Assembly: GCF_004348545.1 (NCBI RefSeq) | Contig: NZ_SMKL01000003.1 | Location: forward strand, 84,686 to 148,685 | Direction: 5' to 3' | Source: Jiangella ureilytica | Lineage (GTDB): Bacteria; Actinomycetota; Actinomycetes; Jiangellales; Jiangellaceae | DNA length: 64,000 nucleotides | Part shown: piece by piece, positions 41,231 through 49,795 of the stretch | How the letters are laid out: each line of letters begins with the position of its first letter | Numbering within the stretch: the first letter of the stretch is position 1 | Position numbers and translations under genes: made by a program | Notes under the pieces: generated by a model | Databases searched by the model: none | Told to the model about the DNA's origin: nothing | Seen by the model: the letters and a program-made list of their open reading frames with translations, nothing else

Positions 41231-41641
41231 ATGCCCATCCAGCTGATCAATCCGGCCGGTCTCCCCGTGCCGCAGGCGTACTCCCAGGTCGTCGTCGCCA
41301 CCGGCTCGCGCCACGTCGTCGTCGCAGGTCAGGTGCCGGTCGACGACGGCGGCAGCCTGGTCGGTCCCGGCGACCTCGCCGCCCAGACCGAGCAGGCCCT
41401 CCGCAACGTGGCGACGGCACTGGCCGCGGCCGGCGCCACCTTCGCCGACGTCGTCCGGCTCGGCATCTTCGTGGTCGGCTACGACGAGACCAGCCTCGAG
41501 CAAGTCGGCGCCGGCATCGGCCGCGCCGGCGACGTCCTCGTGCGCACCGACGGCCCGCCGGCCGCCACCCTCGTCGGCGTCGCGGCGCTGGCGTTCCCCG
41601 GCCAGCTCATCGAGATCGAGGCGACCGCCGTGCTGCCCTGA
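41231..41641 (+). CDS. RidA-family protein (enamine/imine deaminase-like), cytoplasmic
   Basis: 136 residues with the YjgF/RidA fold: [20 protein letters not shown] at the N-terminus, [20 protein letters not shown] in the middle helix and [20 protein letters not shown] with the late Glu region. The catalytic Arg of RidA proper, usually in an R-x-x-V motif near residue 105, is not seen: this region reads PPAATLVGV, with Thr in its place. It may therefore belong to the Rid subgroups without proven imine deaminase activity. There is no export signal, unlike the second Rid protein at 56029. It is divergent from the ynfA-like gene. Confidence 0.85.
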   Translation: MPIQLINPAGLPVPQAYSQVVVATGSRHVVVAGQVPVDDGGSLVGPGDLAAQTEQALRNVATALAAAGATFADVVRLGIFVVGYDETSLEQVGAGIGRAGDVLVRTDGPPAATLVGVAALAFPGQLIEIEATAVLP

Positions 41642-41806
41642 GCGGCGCTAGAGTGGGCCGCAGAGGCCGGTGCAGCCCGCCGCTTGCGCCCGTACGGGAC
41701 GGTGAATCGCACTGAGGTGACCCGTTCGGTCCCCTGATCTCCTGGTGGACACGGCCGGCAACGCAAGCACCGGACACGTCGTTCACCATGATCATGGAGG
41801 ATCGAC

Positions 41807-42435
41807 ATGCGCACGTTCCGCGACGCCAAGACCATGGCGAGAGCACTGCGCACCGAACTGGCCGAACGCCGCGGCGTCGAGCTCACGCACAGCGAGTGCC
41901 TCGAGATCGTGTCGCGGCAGTTCGGCTTCGACGACTGGAACGTGCTGTCCGCCAAGACCACCGAGCTCGCAGAGATCGACGGCGACGGCTCGGCGGGCGT
42001 CTGGAGCGCCCGGTCGTCGACCATCCCGGTCCTGCGCATCTTCTCCGTCGAGAAGGCACGCGAGTTCTACGTCGACTTCCTCGGCTTCGTCATGGACTTC
42101 GGCGGGCCCAGCAGCGGCGGCGACTCGCCGTTCTACGGCCAGGTCTCGCGCGCCCGCACGTCGCTGCAGCTCACCGAGGCCGAGTACGACCCCTACCCGG
42201 GCGCGACGGTGCACATCTGGCTCGACGGCGTCCACGCCCTGCACGACGAGCTGAACGAGCGCCGCCAGACGGTGAAGGTCTGGAGCCCGGCGGTGGGGCT
42301 CCGGAGCCCGAGGAGGCGCCGTGGGGCCTGGTCATGACCATCGCCGACCCGTTCGGCAACACCCTCCGGTTCACCGAGCCCCACGAGCCCGGCGAGAAGG
42401 CGGCGCTGCAGCGCTGGTCCCCCGCCGGTCGCTGA
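41807..42435 (+). pseudogene. Glyoxalase-superfamily protein, frameshifted
   Basis: Translation starts at an ATG with GGAGGA upstream. The first 164 codons encode an N-terminal helical domain (TMARALRTELAERRGVELTH) and a vicinal-oxygen-chelate fold (IPVLRIFSVEKAREFYVDFL). At the GGGG run 42295-42298 the frame slips: the typical ending APWGLVMTIADPFGNTLRFT continues only in another frame and stops at 42435. Adding one G to the run restores a 209-residue protein. It is either a genuine one-base deletion or a sequencing error in a homopolymer. Without the last strand the metal or substrate site would be lost. Confidence 0.8.
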
Positions 42436-42606
42436 CCGCTCGGCCGGCCGCCGGCCGGTCCGGCGCTGGGCCCGGCGGATCTCGGACAGATCGGAGGCCG
42501 CGGCCTCCGCATCGAGGGAGCGCCGCGCCGCCTCCATGCGCTCCGGCGTCGTCGAGCGACTCGCCCGGGCGTCCTCCCGGCGCACCCGCCTCGGCTCACT
42601 GTCCAT
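42193..42606 (-). CDS. Possible hypothetical protein with a strong ribosome binding site
   Basis: AAAGGAGG lies six bases before an ATG at 42606. The first 55 residues (MDSEPRRVRREDARASRSTT, then ERMEAARRSLDAEAAASDLS) look like a charged helical protein. The rest of the 137-residue frame lies antisense to the glyoxalase gene and has poor protein character. The ribosome site is the main support. The real product might be shorter than the frame, or the frame may be broken. Confidence 0.35.
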   Translation of the reverse strand: MDSEPRRVRREDARASRSTTPERMEAARRSLDAEAAASDLSEIRRAQRRTGRRPAERSATGGGPALQRRLLAGLVGLGEPEGVAERVGDGHDQAPRRLLGLRSPTAGLQTFTVWRRSFSSSCRAWTPSSQMCTVAPG

Positions 42607-42841
42607 CGCCGCCTCCTTTCCCGCGGGGCCGGCCAGCCACTCGTCGCATCTGAGACGGCCCGGGGCACGGCGCTCCGATGCCACCGCGACCACTGGCCGG
42701 CCTCGTCGCGCGCCACCGGCAGCACCGCCGGTCTCGATGGATCGAACTCTGCCTCGAAGCGGTAGCCCTGGAATGTGCCCGGACGACTCAGCGGGCCGAC
42801 GAGCCGGTTGCCCGGCGGCGGGGCCGCTACGATTCGGGCGC

Positions 42842-43540
42842 ATGGCGGACCTCAACGCGGAGGAGTTCGAGCGCCGGCTGCGGGAGCATCAGTCCGACGA
42901 GGAGCGGCGCAAGTTCGAGCGCTACTTCAAGACCGGCGCCGACCGGTTCATCGGCGTGCGTATGGGCACGGTGTTCGAGCTGGCCAAGGAGTTCATCGAC
43001 CTGCCGCCGGCGGAGCTGGACCGGCTGCTCGACTCCGACGTCCACGAGGTGCGCGCCGGCGCCCTGAGCGTCATGGACAAGCAGGCCCGCCGCAAGCTCA
43101 CCCCACCCGGCCGCCGCCAGGAGCTGTACGAGCTCTACCTGCGCCGGCACGACCGCATCGACAACTGGGACCTCGTCGACCTCGGCGCGATCCATGTCGT
43201 GGGCGGGTACCTGGCGGACAAGCCGCGCGACGTGCTGTACGAGCTGGCGCGGTCGCCGCACTGGTGGGAGCGGCGGACGGCCATCACGGCGACGGCGTAC
43301 TTCATCCGGTCCGGCGAGGTCGACGAGACCTTCCGCATCGCGGAGCTGCTGCTCGACGACCCCGAGGACCTGGTCCACAAGGGCGTCGGCGGCTGGCTGC
43401 GGGCCGCCGGCGACAAGGAGCCCGACCGGCTGCGCGCCTTCCTCGACCAGCACGCCGCCGCGATGCCGCGCGTCATGCTCCGCTACGCGATCGAGCACCT
43501 CGACCCGGCGGAGCGCGAGCACTACCGGGCGCTGCGCTAG
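42842..43540 (+). CDS. AlkD-like HEAT-repeat protein (DNA alkylation repair family)
   Basis: 232 residues, almost all helical. The pattern FERYFKTGADRFIGVRMGTV, then WDLVDLGAIHVVGGYLADKP and SPHWWERRTAITATAYFIRS, matches the AlkC/AlkD DNA glycosylase family. The aromatic and acidic residues used for catalysis in AlkD are represented by the Trp-Asp pair in NWDLVD and the WWERR motif. Family members remove positively charged alkylated bases without flipping them. The gene stands alone with no other repair gene beside it. Confidence 0.87.
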   Translation: MADLNAEEFERRLREHQSDEERRKFERYFKTGADRFIGVRMGTVFELAKEFIDLPPAELDRLLDSDVHEVRAGALSVMDKQARRKLTPPGRRQELYELYLRRHDRIDNWDLVDLGAIHVVGGYLADKPRDVLYELARSPHWWERRTAITATAYFIRSGEVDETFRIAELLLDDPEDLVHKGVGGWLRAAGDKEPDRLRAFLDQHAAAMPRVMLRYAIEHLDPAEREHYRALR

Positions 43541-43567
43541 CGCCGCCGGACGACGACGAGACGACCG

Positions 43568-44455
43568 ATGCCCCTGAACCGGACCTGGACCGACCCCGCC
43601 GTCGCCCGCCTGGCCGGGGACACCGGCGCCGACGCGATGACCAGTCCGCGGGTCCGCGCCCTGCTCGCCTTCCCGTCCGGCGTGCACCCGTACGCGAAGT
43701 GGCACGGCGCCCACTGGCGGCTGGTCGAGCTGGCCGACCTCGGCGTGACGCCGCCGCCCCGCGAGCTGGAGCGCGCCGTCAACAGCGTCCTCGACTGGCT
43801 CACCGGCCCGGGCCACGACGCCGCCGTCGTGCGGTTCCGCGGCCGGTACCGGGTGCACGCCTCGCAGGAGGGCAACGCGCTCTACGCCTGCTCGCGGCTG
43901 GGCCTGGCCGGCGACTCGCGGGTCGCCCTGCTGGCCGGGCGTCTGCTCGCCTGGCAGTGGCCCGACGGCGGCTGGAACTGCGACCGTCACCCCGACGCGC
44001 ACCGCTCGTCCTTCCACGAGACGGTGACGCCGGCACTCGGCCTGGCCGCCTTCGCCGCCGCCACCGGGAACGGCGACGCGCGCGATGCCGCCCGCCGCGC
44101 GGCGGAACTGCTCCTCGAGCACCACCTGTTCCGCCGGCTCGACGACGGCGCCGTCATCCACCCGTCGTGGCTGCGGCTGCATTACCCGCCCTACTGGCAC
44201 TACGACATCGGCCAGGGTTTGCGGCTGCTCCACGAGCTCGGCCTGCTCGCCGATCCGCGCGCGGCCGACGCGATGGACGTGCTGCGACGGGCGCGGCGGC
44301 GCGACGGCCGGTTCACGGGCCCGACGTGGTCGAGCGCGCGCCAGCCGCCCGCCGCCGACTGGGGCCGCGGCGCGGACAACGAGATGCTCAACCTCCGCGC
44401 CGAGACCATCCTCGCCGCGGCCGACGCCGCGGCTACGACCAGGGATGCCCGGTGA
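43568..44455 (+). CDS. Alpha/alpha-toroid protein (prenyltransferase/squalene-oxidase-like repeat)
   Basis: 295 residues. The central LLAWQWPDGGWNCDRHPDAH and later repeats (LRLHYPPYWHYDIGQGLRLL, RRRDGRFTGPTWSS) resemble the QW-type repeats of alpha/alpha-toroid enzymes. There is no DxDD cyclase motif and no signal peptide, so a terpene cyclase function is unsupported. It converges with purC, with a 23-bp overlap at the ends, and lies 27 bp after the AlkD-like gene. The role is unknown. Confidence 0.75.
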   Translation: MPLNRTWTDPAVARLAGDTGADAMTSPRVRALLAFPSGVHPYAKWHGAHWRLVELADLGVTPPPRELERAVNSVLDWLTGPGHDAAVVRFRGRYRVHASQEGNALYACSRLGLAGDSRVALLAGRLLAWQWPDGGWNCDRHPDAHRSSFHETVTPALGLAAFAAATGNGDARDAARRAAELLLEHHLFRRLDDGAVIHPSWLRLHYPPYWHYDIGQGLRLLHELGLLADPRAADAMDVLRRARRRDGRFTGPTWSSARQPPAADWGRGADNEMLNLRAETILAAADAAATTRDAR

Positions 44456-45275
44456 TGCGCTCGTACATCTCGATGTACACGGTGCGGGTCCGCTCGACGA
44501 CGTCGTCGGGGATGGCCGGGCCGGGCGGGGTCTTGTCCCAGGTGCCGAGATCCTGCGCCCAGTCGCGCACCACCTGTTTGTCGTAGGAGACCTGCCGGCC
44601 GCCGGGCGCCCACTGAGCCGCCTGCCAGAACCGCGACGAGTCCGGTGTGAGCACCTCGTCGGCCAGCACCAGGCCGCCGTCGGCATCGAGCCCGAACTCG
44701 AGCTTCGTGTCGACGAGCAGCACGCCGCGCTGCTCCATGAGCTCCGCCGCCCGCCGGTACACCGTCAGCGTCGTCCCACGCAGTGCCGACGCCGTCGGCG
44801 CTCCGGCCAGCGCCACCACCTCGTCATACGTCATCGGTTCGTCGTGGCCCAGCTCGGGCGGCGTCTTCGTCGTCGGGGTGAAGATCGGCTCCGGCAGCCG
44901 CGACCCCTCCAGCAGCCCCTCCGGCAGGGAGACCCCGGACACCGTGCCGGTCTGCTGGTACGACGTCCAGCCGGACCCGGCGAGGTAGCCGCGCGCGACG
45001 CACTCGACGGGCACGATCTCGACCTGCTTGCAGCGGATGGCCCGGCCGCGCCACTCGTCCGGCACGTCCTCGGCGGAGATGACGTGGTTCGGCACGACGT
45101 CGGCGAGCTGCTCGAACCACCACAGCGACAGCGCTGTGAGCACCTTCCCCTTGTCCGGGACGGGCGTCGGAAGGACGACGTCGTAGACGGACACGCGGTC
45201 CGACGCGACCAGGATCAGCTCGCCGGGCCGGTCGGAGTAGACGTCGCGGACCTTGCCCTTGTGGAGTAGCTGCAC
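44433..45275 (-). CDS. purC: Phosphoribosylaminoimidazole-succinocarboxamide synthase (SAICAR synthetase)
   Basis: 280 residues from a GTG at 45275. The N-terminus LLHKGKVRDVYS is the ATP-binding glycine-rich turn of PurC. IVPVECVARGYLAGSGWTSY and LVDTKLEFGLDADGGLVLAD are family signatures, with the metal-binding Asp/Glu in the latter, and EVLTPDSSRFW follows. It catalyses the ATP-dependent joining of aspartate to CAIR in purine synthesis. Other pur genes are not adjacent. Confidence 0.97.
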   Translation of the reverse strand: MQLLHKGKVRDVYSDRPGELILVASDRVSVYDVVLPTPVPDKGKVLTALSLWWFEQLADVVPNHVISAEDVPDEWRGRAIRCKQVEIVPVECVARGYLAGSGWTSYQQTGTVSGVSLPEGLLEGSRLPEPIFTPTTKTPPELGHDEPMTYDEVVALAGAPTASALRGTTLTVYRRAAELMEQRGVLLVDTKLEFGLDADGGLVLADEVLTPDSSRFWQAAQWAPGGRQVSYDKQVVRDWAQDLGTWDKTPPGPAIPDDVVERTRTVYIEMYERITGHPWS

Positions 45276-45404
45276 CCGGCCGTTCTAGCACACCGCCCCA
45301 ATCGGGAACCCGAGGCCGCCGGGCGGTGTAGGAAGGGTGCCACGACGACGGACGGACCAGCCATAGCCGACACCGACGAGGCCGACCAGGCCGCCATCGC
45401 CCGC

Positions 45405-45950
45405 GTGCGCGCCGGGGACCGTGACGCGTACGCCGTCGTCGTGCGCCGCTACGCCGCCGACGCGCGCCGGCTCGCCGTCCTCGCGGGCGCCGGGCCCGAT
45501 GCCGACGACGTCGTGCAGGTCGCGTTCGTCAAGGCGTACCGGACTCTCGGCTCGTTCCGCGACGGCGCGCCGTTCCGGCCGTGGCTGCTGCGCATCGTGC
45601 TCAACGAAGCGCGCAACGCGACCCGGTCGGCCCGGCGGTACCGGGCGGCGGCCGGCCGCTCGTCGGTGCTCGACGCGGCGGCCCTGACGGCGGTGGCCGA
45701 CGACCCGGCGACGTCGGCGCTGTCGGCGGAGCGGCGCGCCGAGCTGGTCGCCGCCGTGCGGGCGCTGCCCGAGCCGCAGCAGCGGGTCGTCGTCTGCCGA
45801 TACCTGCTCGACCTCGACGAGGAGGAGACGGCGACGGTGCTCGGCTGGCCGCGCGGCACGGTGAAGTCGCGGCTGTACCGGGCGTTGCGCCGCCTCCGCG
45901 CCGGGCTCGAGCCGGCGCCCGGCACCGTTCAGGAGGTGGACCATGGATGA
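45405..45950 (+). CDS. RNA polymerase sigma-70 family factor (ECF type)
   Basis: 181 residues from the GTG at 45405. Region 2 is DADDVVQVAFVKAYRTLGSF with PFRPWLLRIVLNEARN. Region 4 is LPEPQQRVVVCRYLLDLDEE with GWPRGTVKSRLYRALRRLR. The family-like sequence (codons for AAIARVRAGDRDAY) continues upstream of the GTG, but no ATG, GTG or TTG is available there; the nearest candidate is an ATA. The true start is therefore uncertain. The stop lies inside the next gene, an eight-base overlap, typical of a sigma factor with its membrane partner. Confidence 0.88.
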   Translation: MRAGDRDAYAVVVRRYAADARRLAVLAGAGPDADDVVQVAFVKAYRTLGSFRDGAPFRPWLLRIVLNEARNATRSARRYRAAAGRSSVLDAAALTAVADDPATSALSAERRAELVAAVRALPEPQQRVVVCRYLLDLDEEETATVLGWPRGTVKSRLYRALRRLRAGLEPAPGTVQEVDHG

Positions 45951-46689
45951 CGCCCTCGACCGCGAGCTGCGCGCTCTCGGTGCGACGCTCGGCACCGCGC
46001 TCGACGACCGCGGCCCCGCACCCGGAGCCGTCGCGGCGGCGGTCCTGCTGCGACTGGACGCCGAGCCGGCCGGGGCCACGCGCGCACCGGCGCGGCCGTC
46101 CCTGCGCCGCCGGCTCGCCGTCGCCACCGTCGCCGCGGTCGTCGCGCTCGGTCTGACGCCCCCGGTGCGGGCCGCCGTCGGGGAGTGGCTCGGCATCGGC
46201 GCCGTCGCGGTGCGGCCCGGGCCGCCGGAGCCGTCGTCCGGCGCTCCCCCGGCGGCGTCCGCGGGAATCTCGCTCGACGCCGCCGCGGAGCTGGCCGGGC
46301 TCACCCCCGTGGTCCCGCCCGTCCTCGGCCCGCCCGACGGCGTCGAGGTGTCGGCCGACCGCCGGGTCCTGTCGCTGAGCTGGGGCGACGGGGACTCCAC
46401 CGTCCGCCTCGACCAGTTCGCCGATCCGGTCTCGCCGGTCTATGTGAAGACGGCGGTCGTCGGCACGACGGCGACACCGATCACCGTCGGCGGCCGCGAG
46501 GCCTGGTGGTTCGGCGCGCCGCACGACCTCGTGCTCGTGGCGCCCGACGGGAGCGAGCGGACCGAGACCGCGCGTGTCGCCGGCCCGACCCTGGTGTGGC
46601 TCGACGACGACGGTGTCACGTTCCGGCTCGAGGGGGCCGATCGTGCGCGCGCCGCCGAGATCGCCGAATCGGCGTTGGGAACCGGCTGA
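45943..46689 (+). CDS. Membrane protein, probable anti-sigma partner of the ECF factor
   Basis: 248 residues, starting at an ATG eight bases before the end of the sigma gene, with AGGAGG just upstream. One membrane helix (LAVATVAAVVALGLTPPV, about residues 54-72) separates a short cytoplasmic N-terminus from a larger external domain. That domain has VSADRRVLSLSWGDGDSTVR and TVGGREAWWFGAPHDL, resembling the sensor domains of anti-sigma-like proteins. No zinc-binding HxxxCxxC motif is seen in the N-terminus. The link to the sigma factor is based on position and topology. Confidence 0.7.
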   Translation: MDDALDRELRALGATLGTALDDRGPAPGAVAAAVLLRLDAEPAGATRAPARPSLRRRLAVATVAAVVALGLTPPVRAAVGEWLGIGAVAVRPGPPEPSSGAPPAASAGISLDAAAELAGLTPVVPPVLGPPDGVEVSADRRVLSLSWGDGDSTVRLDQFADPVSPVYVKTAVVGTTATPITVGGREAWWFGAPHDLVLVAPDGSERTETARVAGPTLVWLDDDGVTFRLEGADRARAAEIAESALGTG

Positions 46690-46740
46690 GCGCGGCCGGT
46701 GTAGAGCAGGCACCGACCGTCCACACGTCCTGGAGCCGTC

Positions 46741-47430
46741 ATGCGTCTCGCCCGCCCGGCCGCCCTGTTCGCAGCCGCCGCCTTCGCCGCCGGCACCCTG
46801 CTGTCCGCCTCCGCGCCCGCGTCGGCGGGCGGTCCCACCAGCGTGCTGCTGGTGTCGCCGTCGACCGGCCGGACGGAGGCCCTGCACGCCTCGAACGCGG
46901 CCTACACGACGCTGATGAGCCAGCTCGTCGTCGAGCCGGTGCCGGCCGAGGGGCCCGGCTTCGAGCCGGGCATCGGCGGCGACCAGGTCGTCGTCACCTG
47001 GATGGTCCACGACATCCAGCCCTGGCGGGTCGACCGCATCACGTTCGACGACGAGGGCCGGCCGGAGTGGATCAACACCGTGCAGTCGATGGGCGCCCAA
47101 CTCCAGTTCGAGGACCAGGGTGTCTGGCACCGGCCCACTGACGTCGGGGTGCTGCACGATCTGCTGGCCGACCTGGGGCTCGTCGGCCGGACCGGCCTGC
47201 AGCCGGTCGAGGAGAGCGCCGACGCCGAGGCCGAGTCCGCTGACGCCGCGGCCCCCGCCGCGGCCCCGCCCGGCGACGGCGGGGCCGCCGGTGCGGCCCT
47301 GTGGGCGCTGCCGGCGCTCGCCGCCGGCGGTGCGGCCGGCGTGCTCGGCGACCGCTGGCTGCGGCGCCGGCGCGACGGCCGCGACGGCGGGCGCTGGCAG
47401 CTGGTCGACGTCCCCGGCTCGACGACCTGA
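46741..47430 (+). CDS. Secreted or membrane-anchored hypothetical protein linked to the ECF sigma pair
   Basis: 229 residues. A signal peptide (ARPAALFAAAAFAAGTLLSA, cleavage after ASA) is followed by an external domain of about 130 residues (VVVTWMVHDIQPWRVDRITF), an Ala/Asp-rich linker, and a C-terminal helix (ALWALPALAAGGAAGVLGD) with a basic tail. It starts 51 bp after the sigma partner gene. It may be a target or a sensor component of the same system. No known domain is recognized. Confidence 0.75.
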   Translation: MRLARPAALFAAAAFAAGTLLSASAPASAGGPTSVLLVSPSTGRTEALHASNAAYTTLMSQLVVEPVPAEGPGFEPGIGGDQVVVTWMVHDIQPWRVDRITFDDEGRPEWINTVQSMGAQLQFEDQGVWHRPTDVGVLHDLLADLGLVGRTGLQPVEESADAEAESADAAAPAAAPPGDGGAAGAALWALPALAAGGAAGVLGDRWLRRRRDGRDGGRWQLVDVPGSTT

Positions 47431-47441
47431 CCTGCGCGGCG

Positions 47442-48020
47442 CTACCAGCGCCGGCGCACCGTGCCCTTCTGCCCGGCGACCAGGCTCGCCGCCGGCACGT
47501 CGTCGGCCACGATGGTTCCGGCCGCGATCACGGCGTCGCGGCCGATGCTGACACCGGGCAGGATCGTCGCGCCGGCGCCGATCCACACGTTCTCGGCCAC
47601 GTCGATGGGCGCGCCGCTGAGGTACTGGCGGCGCCCGTCGGGATCGACGGGGTGACCCATGGTGATGAACGTGGCCTTCGGGCCGACCATCACGCCCTCG
47701 CCCAGCCGAATGCCCGCGTAGTCGAGGAACGTGCAGCCCTGGTTGATGAAGACCCGCTCGGCCAGGTCGAGGCGCAGGCCGTGATCGGTGTAGAAGGGCG
47801 GGTAGATCGTCACCCGCTCCGGCAGCGGACGGCCCAGGAGCTGCTCGAACAGCGCGGCCTTGCCCGCCTCGTCGTCGAACGGGAGGACGTTGAGGCGCGA
47901 GGTCAGCTCGGTGGCCCGCAACACCCGCTCGCTCATCGCTCTGAACTCGGCTCCGAGTACGCGCTCTCCCCTGGCTTGGAGCTCGGGATCGTGGATCGGC
48001 ATGAAGCGGTCGTCGGTCAT
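47442..48020 (-). CDS. Maltose/galactoside O-acetyltransferase family protein (LbH hexapeptide repeats)
   Basis: 192 residues. The Mac-type N-terminal helix pair (ERVLRATELTSRLNVLPFDD) is followed by left-handed beta-helix hexapeptide turns (VFINQGCTFLDYAGIRLGEG and VWIGAGATILPGVSIGRDAV). The catalytic His lies in ITMGHPVDPDGRRQY. The enzyme should transfer acetyl groups from acetyl-CoA to a sugar or similar acceptor in the cytoplasm. The physiological acceptor is unknown. It converges with the preceding gene and ends 12 bp from it. Confidence 0.92.
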   Translation of the reverse strand: MTDDRFMPIHDPELQARGERVLGAEFRAMSERVLRATELTSRLNVLPFDDEAGKAALFEQLLGRPLPERVTIYPPFYTDHGLRLDLAERVFINQGCTFLDYAGIRLGEGVMVGPKATFITMGHPVDPDGRRQYLSGAPIDVAENVWIGAGATILPGVSIGRDAVIAAGTIVADDVPAASLVAGQKGTVRRRW

Positions 48021-48035
48021 CGGCCGATTCTCTCC

Positions 48036-49319
48036 TCAGCCCTCCGCCACCCGCCGCTGCGCCGCGCCCAGGCAGCGAAGCAGGAACGCCCGTTCCGCGT
48101 CGTTGCCGCAGAGCTCGACCGCCCGCCGGTAGGCCGGGATCGCGTCGGCCGGGCGGCCGAGCCGGTCGAGCAGCCGGCCGCGGGCGGCGTGCAGCGGGTG
48201 GAAGCGATCGAGCGCGCCGCCGGCCGCGAGCTCGTCGAGCAGCCCGAGCCCGGCCGCGGGACCGTGCGCCATGGCGATCGCCACCGCCCGGTTGAGGTCG
48301 ACGATCGGCGAGGGCGCCGTGGCCCGCAGCACGTCGTACAGCCCGACGATCTGCGTCCAGTCGGTGGCGTCGGCCGTGGGCGCCTCGTCGTGGACCGCCG
48401 CGATGGCGGCCTGCAGCGCGTACGGCCCGGGCGGGCGGTGGCGCAGCGCCTCGAGCACCAGCGTCCGCCCTTCGACGATGCGGCCCTGGTCCCAGCGCGA
48501 CCGGTCCTGGTCCTCGAGCAGCACGAGGTCGCCGCCGGCGTCGACCCGGGCCTCGCGCCGGGCGTCGACCAGCAGCAGGAGCGCCAGCAGACCGGTGACC
48601 TCGGCCTCGGCCGGGAGCAGCCGGTGCAGGATGCGGGCCAGCCGGATCGCCTCGTCGGCCAGTTCGGGACGGATCAGCGCGGCGCCGTTGCTGGCGGCGT
48701 AGGCCTCGGTGAAGACGACGTAGACGACGCTGAGCACCGCAGGCAGCCTGCCCGGCAGCTCCGTCGCCGACGGAACGCGGTACGGGATGCCGGCCTTGCC
48801 GATCTTCTGCTTGGCCCGGACCAGCCGCTGCGCCATGGTCCCCTCGGGCACCAGGAACGCCCGCGCGACCTGCGCCGTCGACAGTCCGGCCAGGTACCGC
48901 AGCGTCAGCGCCACCCGCGCCTCGGCGCTCAGCGCGGGGTGGCAGCAGGTGAAGAACAGCCGCAGGCTGTCGTCGCCGATGACGTCGGCGCCCGCATCGA
49001 CGCCGGCCGACGCCGGCTCACTCAGCCGGGCGACCTCGTCGCGCTCGGCCTCGACCTTGAGCACGGCCAGCTTGGCCGCGTAGTTCTGCCGCCGGCGCAG
49101 GATGTCGACGGCGCGCCGTCGCGCGGTGGTGAGCAGCCACGCGCCCGGCTTGTCGGGGACGCCGTCGACCGGCCAGCGCTCAACGGCGGCCGCGATGGCA
49201 TCGGCGGCCACCTCTTCGGCCAGGTCGAAGTCGCCGACCCAGCGGACGAGCGTGGCGAGCAGCCGGCCCCACTCCTCGCGGAAGACCGCTTCGGCGGGGC
49301 CGGCCGCCCACCCGCTCAC
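48036..49319 (-). CDS. ECF42-type RNA polymerase sigma factor with C-terminal helical domain
   Basis: 427 residues from a GTG at 49319. Sigma region 2 (FDLAEEVAADAIAAAVERWP) and region 4 (YLAGLSTAQVARAFLVPEGT) are joined to a long C-terminal TPR-like domain (DUF6596) with VYVVFTEAYAASNGAALIRP and IVDLNRAVAIAMAHGPAAGL. This architecture, and the adjacent DGPF protein on the same strand only 4 bp upstream, define the ECF42 group. These factors have no classical anti-sigma; the C-terminal extension is thought to control activity. The target promoter is usually that of the DGPF gene. Confidence 0.93.
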   Translation of the reverse strand: MSGWAAGPAEAVFREEWGRLLATLVRWVGDFDLAEEVAADAIAAAVERWPVDGVPDKPGAWLLTTARRRAVDILRRRQNYAAKLAVLKVEAERDEVARLSEPASAGVDAGADVIGDDSLRLFFTCCHPALSAEARVALTLRYLAGLSTAQVARAFLVPEGTMAQRLVRAKQKIGKAGIPYRVPSATELPGRLPAVLSVVYVVFTEAYAASNGAALIRPELADEAIRLARILHRLLPAEAEVTGLLALLLLVDARREARVDAGGDLVLLEDQDRSRWDQGRIVEGRTLVLEALRHRPPGPYALQAAIAAVHDEAPTADATDWTQIVGLYDVLRATAPSPIVDLNRAVAIAMAHGPAAGLGLLDELAAGGALDRFHPLHAARGRLLDRLGRPADAIPAYRRAVELCGNDAERAFLLRCLGAAQRRVAEG

Positions 49320-49323
49320 CGTG

Positions 49324-49680
49324 TCAGCCCTGGTCGAAGACCGTGATGGGGCGTACCTCCATGGACCCGTACCGCGCGCCGGGGCACTTGGCGGCCCAGT
49401 CGAGCGCGGTGTCGAGGTCGGGGACGTCGACCAGGTAGTAGCCGCCGAGCACCTCGCGGGTCTCGGCGAACGGCCCGTCGGTGACGACGCGCTCGCCGTC
49501 CTTCAGCCGCAGTGTGGTGGCCGTGTGTGTCGGCTCGAGGGCGTTGCCGTCGACGTAGACGCCGGACTTGCGGATGGCTTCGTCGTACGCGAACCACTCG
49601 GCCATCTCGGCGTCGAGCTGGTCCTGCGGCGGCGCCTCGCCACCGGCCGGCTCGCTGTAGATCAAGAGCAGATACTGCAT
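49324..49680 (-). CDS. DGPF/YCII-domain protein, partner of the ECF42 sigma factor
   Basis: 118 residues. It has the YCII fold opening MQYLLLIYSEP, the motif VVTDGPFAETREVLGGYYLV that gives the DGPF family its name, and a final VRPITVFDQG. YCII-like proteins have a conserved His/Asp pair and are often annotated as dehydrogenase-like, but no reaction is established. It is first in the two-gene unit with the sigma factor. Confidence 0.93.
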   Translation of the reverse strand: MQYLLLIYSEPAGGEAPPQDQLDAEMAEWFAYDEAIRKSGVYVDGNALEPTHTATTLRLKDGERVVTDGPFAETREVLGGYYLVDVPDLDTALDWAAKCPGARYGSMEVRPITVFDQG

Positions 49681-49795
49681 CTCGCTCCTCCCCCTTCGAG
49701 AGTCGCCACGGGCGGCCCGATGCCGCCCACACCATGACGACGAACGGTTCCTGCCCCCATATACAACACCCGGGTCCGGCAGGGGGGAGACGTTC

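Noticed and set aside
41642..41806. A possible riboswitch or structured leader before the glyoxalase gene (GGGAC...GTCCC pairing).
   Set aside because: No known riboswitch core could be recognized, and the pairings are short. Only chance-level structure for this G/C content.
43568..44455. Terpene or squalene cyclase.
   Set aside because: The repeats resemble the toroid fold, but no DxDD-type catalytic motif is present.
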